From Hyphodiscus hymeniophilus (lineage: Eukaryota > Ascomycota > Leotiomycetes > Helotiales > Hyphodiscaceae): a stretch of DNA of 64,000 nt. The position numbers and the translations under genes are program-made. The notes beneath the pieces were generated by a model. The model searched no databases and had not been told where the DNA came from. It saw only the letters and a program-made list of their open reading frames with translations. Positions 56,931-64,000 of the stretch are shown here, piece after piece. The stretch covers positions 1,364,001-1,428,000 of the forward strand of contig VNKQ01000007.1 of NCBI GenBank assembly GCA_016508695.1, in the 5' to 3' direction. Positions within the stretch are counted from its first letter, which is position 1; the number at the start of each line of letters is the position of its first letter.

Positions 56931-57810
56931 GGAGACCGACAGCTTGCGAGAAAAAAAACCCCATCAGACGGGTTCCAGCGGTTGGTGGCATCACCCAACT
57001 CGAGTGGGAATGAACCAATTAACATGCCACCTGTTTTGGCAACGAGTTTTTGGATTGGGATATTTCAGGCGCCATCAATGATACCATATATGAAGGGTCC
57101 AGGGTCTACTTCCCCTGGCTTGAAGCAGGGGGCCGCTTCTTCAGGGGCGGCGTTAATGGGATGGTTTAGACAATGGAAAGGGCAAGGGGCGTACGGATCA
57201 GAAACGGTTTGTACGAAGATATGTAACACTCAAAAGCGTGTTTAGCACGTAAAGGTCGGACAGCCTGTATGGCTGCGGGTTAGCTTGAGTGGGCTGGTCT
57301 TATATGATACCCATGCCGTGGATTGTAAATAGTTAAATCAACTTAAGTCAAGACGTTCGCATCTTACCCATCTCCCACAGTTCCCGTGATGTGATTAGAC
57401 GTCAAGCTAACCAATGGGTAAAAGTGCCGGCCTCGTTTCTGCAGTGCAGGTCTTTCCCACGGTCGCCGCTTAATGCTCAATGACTTCAGGCCGTGAATGG
57501 CTAGACAAGTTGGCAGTACGTGTTTAGAAGGGGTAATTTGTGCTCTGACGTTAAACCTTTTTAAAGCAGCGCTTGGAAGTCAAAGATATCAATGATCGTT
57601 TGAATCATAGTAAACGTACAGTTCGTGCTGCGCATACTTTTCTCTCCCAGTTTCCTGAACATCCAAGCTTCGCTGCCCCATTGGAAGTCCATGACGGCAC
57701 AAATCAAAAGAGGTATATCCTCAACGCCAACCCCCACAAAGTCGTTTCATAATCTGTACACAATATATATCAATCGATCTTCTCCATCCCTGATTCATCT
57801 CATGAACCCT
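56931..57810. other. Convergent intergenic region
   Basis: About 880 bp between the C2H2 gene and the stop of the GST-fusion gene. No supported gene, repeat or RNA gene. Confidence 0.5.
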
Positions 57811-60174
57811 TCATGGCAGTGAATAATTTCCATTGACAGCATCGGCAAGTTCGGACGTGTTAGGTCGGTTTTGGGCGTAGCGTTCGTAAGAATCAATGTA
57901 CAGTTCATCCAAGCTAGTGGTGTTCTTGACGTGCTCGTTGTTCTCTACTGCCTCCAACCAACGTCCCCATCTGCTGCCAGGAGTTGGATCGGGCCATCCT
58001 CGATAATGCTTCAAGACCTTCGTGAATCGAATCATCCAGGGGGCAAATTGAACATCAACATAGGAGAGTTGGGATCCGAGGAAAAACGGGCCTTGAGGAT
58101 CGGAAACCTCGACTACTTTGGCGATCTCGGCTTGTAATTTCTTGGTGTTCTCTACTTGCTTATTGAAGTCTTGCGCTTGGAGAAGCTGGTAGAATATAGG
58201 TACTATGTTTCGGTTGATCTGTGGCCTGTTAGCTAGCACTGGGGAACAAGTATCGTTACTTACGTGATCGCTCCAGAGTCTACAAGTAGCTCGCAATTGA
58301 GGGTTGCCTTGGGGAAGAAGTGGGGGCCCACCGAGATCCTCCAACTATTATCAAGTCAGAATTGCAGCCGCCGGGGTGAGATATGAAGACATACGTATTC
58401 CATCAAAACCGTGCTCTCACCGCAGCCCCAGTCCCCGTGACGAATTCCGGGAACCAGTCCTCGAGGGTTAACATCCAGAAGCGCCTGTGGCTTCTTGTAT
58501 GGATCAACCTCAATATACTGATATGGTATTCCCTTCGCTTCTAATGCAACCCACACTCGCTGAACGAAGGGGCTGGGGACGTGTTAGCGAGCTGACGTCA
58601 CTGGTATGAGTTGATGTTAGAAGTGAGACTTACCAAAAGCAACTTCCAAAGAGTTTGAAGTCGTGGTCCTTGGAATGCTTTCTAACAGTAGCCAAAGCAC
58701 TACCGCTTGCCTTCTTGTGGTATGTCTTCTGCTCCGCAATGTCAGCCATAGTGCCCTTAAAGTATGTATTCTCTATTCCGTAATGCAGAAAATAAGGATA
58801 GCATTTGAGCAAGCTACAGCATGCATAGTTGCAAGGGTTATATAGCTGGTGTAAAGCAATGACGATTCAGTCTCTTATGACCTCAGTCATTTCAGTGCAA
58901 AACTGGGATTGATATGCATGACGACTCTTTCAGGATCAGTCTGGAGCTGAAATGAGGAAGATCTCCGCTTTTCAGTTCGCACTCGTACAGGAAGCGTAGA
59001 ACCACACTTATAAGGGATGATATAATGGAATGCGCTGATGCCAGCAACATACTTGAGTCTTCTTATCCTCTTTATCCTTCTTCATAAGATGGCGTTGGAC
59101 GCTGTTCTTCTTAACGCGATCGCTCTCGAGCAGTGTATGCTTATGGGGTCCTGCAACACCGTCTCCTTTGCCGTTTCCACCGTTGCCATTGACTCGTTGG
59201 ATTGTATAATAACGTTGGCCGGCAGCACCAGGATGAGCAGTAGGAATTACCGCATTAAGGAGCGGCATTCCAAAATGTTGTTGTTGATGTATGCCAGCTC
59301 CGGGTTGACCTTGCGCAAAGAAGTTGTTGCTTTGTGCTGGGTCAGGTTGACCACCGTCAGGTGCAAAATCAGGGCGTAACATAGCACCTGGGAAGTACTC
59401 TGTGATCTTGATCTTGACATCGCAGAGGTCTCGTTCTCTAGCAGTTCGCTTACGTTTCTTCTTGGTTGGGTCATCAGATTTTGGGGTTCCTGGTGGGCGT
59501 CCTTTGAGTCGGCAGTCCCAGTAGTGAGAAACAAAAGGTTTGCGTTTATAACGTTGGGTTGATCGGTGGGAGTAGACGTTGTCGACATGTGGGAAATATG
59601 TCTCGAATCTAGACACGTCGAGTCAGTATGGACATGTCTCTGTAGCATAATGGACTTACTCGTCTTCACTCAGTGTAATTATATCGTTCACAGCAAAGAG
59701 CTTCTGACGCCAATCGTCAAGGTTGGGAGGATCAACAACAAGCTTCGTGCTCAAATGACCATTGCTTTTCTGATCTGCACCATCTGGGGATCCAAAGATG
59801 TCTTCTTCTTGCTGTAAGCGACCAATAGAGTTGTGTTGGATTGGACCAGTTGTCAAGATACCAAATTGACCAGCTCCAGTATGTTGGTGGGGGGTATGTG
59901 GGCTGTCATTGCTTTGAACCTGCATAGGTCGGTGGCCATGGTTATGATTACGATCGAAAGGGTTCGAAGGTGGAAAGCCATGTCCATTGGGATCCTGCAG
60001 GCGGAGATCTTGATGAAAGACGGGGTCGTTGTCGTCGAGACCAGTGAGGTCAAGACCTGGCTGGGACGGGAGATGGCCTAGATGCTGTCCATGATGAATA
60101 GCTTGGGCGGCTTGGGGTTGAAGTGCGCGGTATCCACCTGGGAGTTGCTGATGGAGTACTTGTTCAGTCTCCAT
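57811..60174 (-). CDS. Conserved fungal N-domain fused to a glutathione S-transferase
   Basis: Preferred model, six exons on the minus strand: 60174..59660, 59608..59053, 58728..58634, 58572..58395, 58344..58264, 58218..57811 (610 aa). Residues 1-155 are His/Gln/Pro-rich. The conserved domain of about 155-250 reads DPPNLDDWRQKLF, EDEFETYFPHVDNVYSH, KPFVSHYWDCRLKGRPPGT and ARERDLCDVKIKITEYF. A basic segment (KKNSVQRHLMKKDKEDKKTQ) leads across a 324-nt intron into KTYHKKASGSALATVRKH and an omega/Ure2-like GST: FKLFGSCFCPFVQRVW with Cys387/389, VNPRGLVPGIRHGD, ESTVLMEYLEDLGG, then an all-helical half with FFLGSQLSYVDVQFAPW. The alternative is two genes: a 396-aa protein ending at 58887, and a 260-aa GST starting at ATG 58749. 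I prefer fusion because the GST would otherwise have an atypical 30-residue lead. Confidence 0.75.
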
Positions 60175-60642
60175 TATGAGCGACTTGAGCACGGAACTTG
60201 GGCAAGGCCGGTTCGCGTTGCTGCTTTATGGATTGAGGTTGTTTGCAAAGGACGGCCACACCGACCAGATTGGGGCGAGGCGCTGTGGTCGGTCGGCTTG
60301 GTCCGTGCCCTCTCTCACCTCTTGTAGTCTGGGTTGTCATGGCTTCTGGAAACCCAAATCCATTGAAAATTTGAATGAAGTTCCTTTTGAGTTAGATAAC
60401 CGCCTCAAGTGTATGTGGCTAAATATTGCTTTGGTTGCTGTACGGCTTGGAGTAATTTTCGCTCAACGACAAACACTTATTGGACTTCATGGAGAAGACG
60501 ATCTTTGTTTACCCTCCATTCAAACTGATCAAGTCACATAAGATGCAACACTGATCAAGTACTACAATTAATCTCACATAGCGTACAATGCGTAAGCACC
60601 CAAAGCAACTCCGTCCCGAAGCTCTATTTGAGTATCGCCAGC
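60175..60642. other. Gap between PhoD-like stop and GST-fusion start
   Basis: About 470 bp with no supported gene. It should contain the promoter of the GST-fusion gene and the terminator of the phosphatase gene. Confidence 0.45.
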
Positions 60643-63600
60643 CTAAACCCTCTGATTATAAGCGCCTTGAATGTTATCCCTTTTCCTCAGTCTGCCGTCC
60701 GCAGCGCCTTCGTAGTGCAAGCGAGGGATCGTCATTCCGTAAGCCTGAGTTTTCCCCATTGCATCATGTTGGTCCTTCTCAACTCTGATCATTACGTCCA
60801 AGCTTCCATCGGTATCAGTACCATGAGCAGCGGTATCCGCGGCTTTATGCGTAGTCCCAGCACCCACTTCACCCCTGTGAAGCCACGAATGCCCATCCTT
60901 GACTTGGGGAATGGTGTCTGTGTGCATGGCAACTGGGTCATCGCTAATTACATGGCCGTTCATTGCGTGCTCGCTGGTGTTTCGACCTGTTTCCGAGCAT
61001 TCGGTAATCATTGCCCAGTTTCTTGAAGGCATCGTGACATGATTCGAGCTTGAGGTTTTATTTGAGTTGCCGGGGTCTTTATCGAAGAAGTTGATAAGCG
61101 TTTCGTCGGTCTCTTGGTCCAAATGATGGATCTTGTTCCTCCTTGCCAAAAGGTTGGCAACTGCTTGCGGAGGAGGCTTGTTGACGATAGCTGAGGAGAT
61201 GATGTTTGCCATATAGCGATGATCTCCGCTGATGGGAACATTGAGCTTGGGATTTGAGTAAAAGCGCCCAACAGCAGCGAGATGGACATCGCCTCCCAGA
61301 ATACTAATGCGGATGGAGAACTCTGCAGCCAGTGCTTGAAGCTGATGGACTATATACAGACGCTCCTTCTTGTGCGTACGAGCTGTATAATGATCATCGA
61401 GATCATCAAGAAGATCGACCGATCCATCGAAGTGATTGAAGAAGCCACCACCTAGAGCACATGAGTACTTATGTCGGCAAATGCTGAAATTAGAGCTAAA
61501 ATTAGAGGACTAACCAAAGCCGAATCTCTTGTTCATAAATTTGAGAGGACCCATGATAGGACTTGAGAATATGTTCTCCAACCATGTCAATCTCTGTAGG
61601 AGGTCAATAAGAGGACGATGATTACATATATCGGGCTTACAGGATATGCAATGGGAATGCCTAAAAGCACAACTAGATGCTGGATAGGTGATGGTGAAGA
61701 AGCAGCGGCTCCAAGTTCTTGTCGCAATCTAGAAAATATGACATCATAGGTTTCGGGGTAGTTTACTTGATGCCTCGTTCGCTGTTGCTGTCAACGAAAT
61801 GCTTTGATTTAGATTGCAGAATATATTTACCTCAGTTCGAGCATCTATTCCAAAGAAGCCAATCCTAGCACCGAGTCTGGCATATATGCTTCGCGAATGC
61901 TCCATTACATATGGCTTCTCTGTGTCAGCATATAAGAACAGTTTTTGGAAGATGGACTCACGCCAGGTTTGGGACCGATGATATAACTGGAGTCAATAGT
62001 CTTTTGCTGGAGGACGTAGGTGTTTTCAAGCTGTCTTGGGTCTGGAGCTGCAACATCATCCCCTGTCATTGTTTGTGGGCCATCTTTGAAGCATCAGCAG
62101 ATTTCCTATCGGCGTGTTCAAAGCCTCACCTGTGGTGTATGTTGATAGTGGTGGGGCAAGGTGATGTTGGAATAATAAGTAGTATTTGTGAGCTACACCA
62201 CCAATGCCTCGAAACACCGCACATTTCATGAAATCATCTGTATACGACCCGAAACCGTCGATTATCTGCATTGATATTAATGGAATGAGGTATGTGCTAA
62301 TTCATCGTTCTACTCACATCGTGGTCATCCCAGAGATTGACCTGTGGTATCTTCCCATTGGCGCTTGCAAAAGGCTCAGTTCCGTACCTAAATCAGATTA
62401 GTAGGAGTTCATTTGAAAGAGTTCAATCGAGCAGGGAGGCGGGCTTGAGACCAATTGATGTAGTTATTGACATAATATTCATCACATTCTCGCCTCAGAT
62501 CTTCTGGGAAAGGAAACTCTCTCCGCTTCTGTTCCAAACTTATAGTTAGCATTACTTCTCATGTCAGCCATCTAAAACGTAGACTATTCCAAGACTTCGA
62601 GGCTAGACGACAGGCTACGGGCAAGACCTCGCATATCCCCGCAGGCTCTTTTACCAGGTGGGTAACGGCTCACATACGATAGGGTTGCTTATATCAGTCC
62701 ATTGTCTCAGAGGCCCTTTGACGCGGATGCCATCGTTGTATATTTGGTCTCCTCCCCCAAGCCTGAGCCTGGTCAGTATTTGTAGTCGCTCAGGCAGATA
62801 AGAACCTTACATAACATGGAAAGGCCTTTTTTGATGGACGCGCATCACATCATTCCACAAGGCAGCACCACTCCAAGCTTTTTCATCAGTACCAACGCTA
62901 AACCCGTTGCACGAATGAAACATTATTCTCATTGACTCTGTAATCGCTGGGATAAAGAAGCTTTGCCGGTCCGTTTTAGCACCATGGGTGAAGTTCAGAC
63001 CAGGAATGCTGTAGTGGCATTGAATCTCGGAGTTTCGCATTGGAATCTGCAAGTCGAATTGCCAAAAAGTATTTCCTGGATCAGAATACAGCTTCACTCC
63101 TGGGACCCTGGTCTCTTTGGGTTCAGATGCACCGTATGCACTTGCACTATTCGCTGTATCATTGGTAGCATTGGTGTTGTCTTGCCCTTGGGCACTAGAA
63201 TCAGGGCCTCGAGTATTTGTGTAGTCGACCCCATTGATTTTTCTGTGTGGCTCTCCAGAAGGCTTGTTAGAACCGTTCAGATTCATGGAGCTACTTTCAA
63301 TCCCAGCAGAGGACGCGGATCCAGACGCTGGGGTTTTGACAGTTGCCTTCCATATCATCTGCGGCTCGAGTCCTCCACCAAGACCTCCTCCTTTTGTCAC
63401 AATAAGAACACTTCCAAACCACGTCTCATTCTCCATCCGACGGTAGTTCAAGAGCGGCCCGCACTTAACCTCCAACACAGTATGACTATCTTGGGAGCCC
63501 TGCTCTCTCGCATTGCCTGCCCCCTGTTGGATACCTCCATTGTGTGAATTAGAAGCCACTGCAATAGGCTTGTGTCTTTCGGCGCGAGCTAATCCCGAGG

Positions 63601-63793
63601 ATTTGGGAGGGTGTACTCTTGAGGTATTGAGGAAGTTCGCGAGGTCGTTGCTGCCGTGCCTCTCATCTGCCTCCCTTGGAGATGCATGATGAGCATAAGA
63701 TCTGCTTTCCTGGTGTCGCCATCGATTTGCAGAGGCGTGTTCCTCTTCGTGATTTTCGCCGTGGAGGATATTGTCTCGAAGATGCGAAGCCAT
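60643..63793 (-). CDS. PhoD-like metallophosphatase, ten exons
   Basis: Exons on the minus strand: 63793..62811, 62762..62678, 62528..62452, 62387..62318, 62265..62130, 62083..61962, 61917..61831, 61781..61641, 61593..61515, 61451..60643 (862 aa). The first about 110 residues are disordered. VLEVKCGPLLNYRRM opens the conserved fungal N-domain. The metal-binding motifs of the PhoD family are HVMLGGGDQIYND near 325-337, VNLWDDHDIIDGFGSY near 399-414 and SILGGDVHLAAVGRFYS near 643-659. GFFGIDARTERTRHQVNYPETYD and FGGGFFNHFDGSVDLLDDL also match. The family are calcium/iron-type phosphomono- or diesterases; the fungal group is untested for substrate. No signal peptide is seen. Where two acceptors were possible I took the one restoring the family motif (HVM-LGGGD; RTE-RTRHQ). 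Upstream exons cannot be excluded. Confidence 0.88.
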
Positions 63794-64000
63794 TGGCTGT
63801 TTTGATCTTAATTGAGTTGTCACGAGAAGGGACTTCGTGCAAACTTTCTGCGACTAGCAAGTGGATCCAGATGGGTTGCTCGTGGAGTATGATGCGCTGT
63901 TGAGAGTTGGAGAATCGTTGTTGTTCAGCTGCAACGCCGCCTGCAATGAAATGAACTTCGTGGATGAGGAGGGATAAAGCTGCGACGAATACAGAGATAG
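63794..64000. other. 5' flank of the PhoD-like gene
   Basis: The frame stays open on the minus strand to 63823 without an ATG. The rest is probably leader. The window ends here, so an upstream coding exon cannot be ruled out. Confidence 0.35.

Noticed and set aside
1..64000. CRISPR arrays, operons or other prokaryotic systems
   Set aside because: Spliced eukaryotic genes throughout and no regularly spaced direct repeats of array type.

Overview
This window reads as the nuclear genome of a filamentous ascomycete (Pezizomycotina). The signs are short introns of about 45-70 nt with GT..AG ends and CTAAC/CTGAC-like branch points, Zn2Cys6 regulators, a xylulose-5-phosphate/fructose-6-phosphate phosphoketolase paired with acetate kinase, a Hva1-type TUDOR protein, and a transposon decayed by what looks like repeat-induced point mutation (RIP). 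A Leotiomycetes-like fungus is my guess, but the sequence alone does not prove it. Exon structures were worked out by hand from reading frame, splice signals and conserved protein motifs. All intron phases were checked to sum to complete codons.

Layout: 0.5-2.7 kb, IML2/TTC39-like protein (+). 3.2-9.7 kb, two divergent Zn2Cys6 transcription factors. 10.9-12.6 kb, conserved fungal protein of unknown function (-). 14.8-19.4 kb, a GFA-domain protein (-) and two head-to-head MDR oxidoreductases. 21.9-24.9 kb, CSC1/OSCA-like channel (-). 26.7-28.7 kb, membrane-anchored UBP16/USP30-like deubiquitinase (-). 29.2-30.2 kb, mitochondrial ribosomal protein bL9m (+). 31.4-32.7 kb, class II fructose-bisphosphate aldolase (+). 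33.6-35.0 kb, KES1-type oxysterol-binding protein (+). 35.7-38.8 kb, large low-complexity protein with one transmembrane segment near its C-terminus (+). 40.0-41.1 kb, Hva1 TUDOR/AT-hook protein (-). 42.1-43.3 kb, CUS2/HTATSF1-like splicing factor (+). 43.8-48.8 kb, divergent acetate kinase (-) and phosphoketolase (+). 48.8-55.9 kb, a 7-kb gene-poor, repeat-rich tract containing a RIP-decayed Tc1/mariner element. 55.9-56.9 kb, C2H2 conidiation-type regulator (+). 57.8-60.2 kb, a protein fusing a conserved fungal domain to a GST (-). 60.6-63.8 kb, a ten-exon PhoD-like phosphatase (-).

Most genes are unrelated housekeeping or regulatory functions, as expected for fungal euchromatin. The clearest functional unit is acetate kinase plus phosphoketolase: XFP makes acetyl phosphate from xylulose-5-P or fructose-6-P, and Ack interconverts acetyl phosphate and acetate with ADP/ATP. 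The two MDR genes with the neighbouring GFA gene could form a small redox or detoxification group. The most unusual items are the Tc1/mariner relic (intact frame, intact TIRs, TA duplication), the N-domain-GST fusion that contains a possible internal start, and the 20-nt micro-exon inside a zinc cluster.
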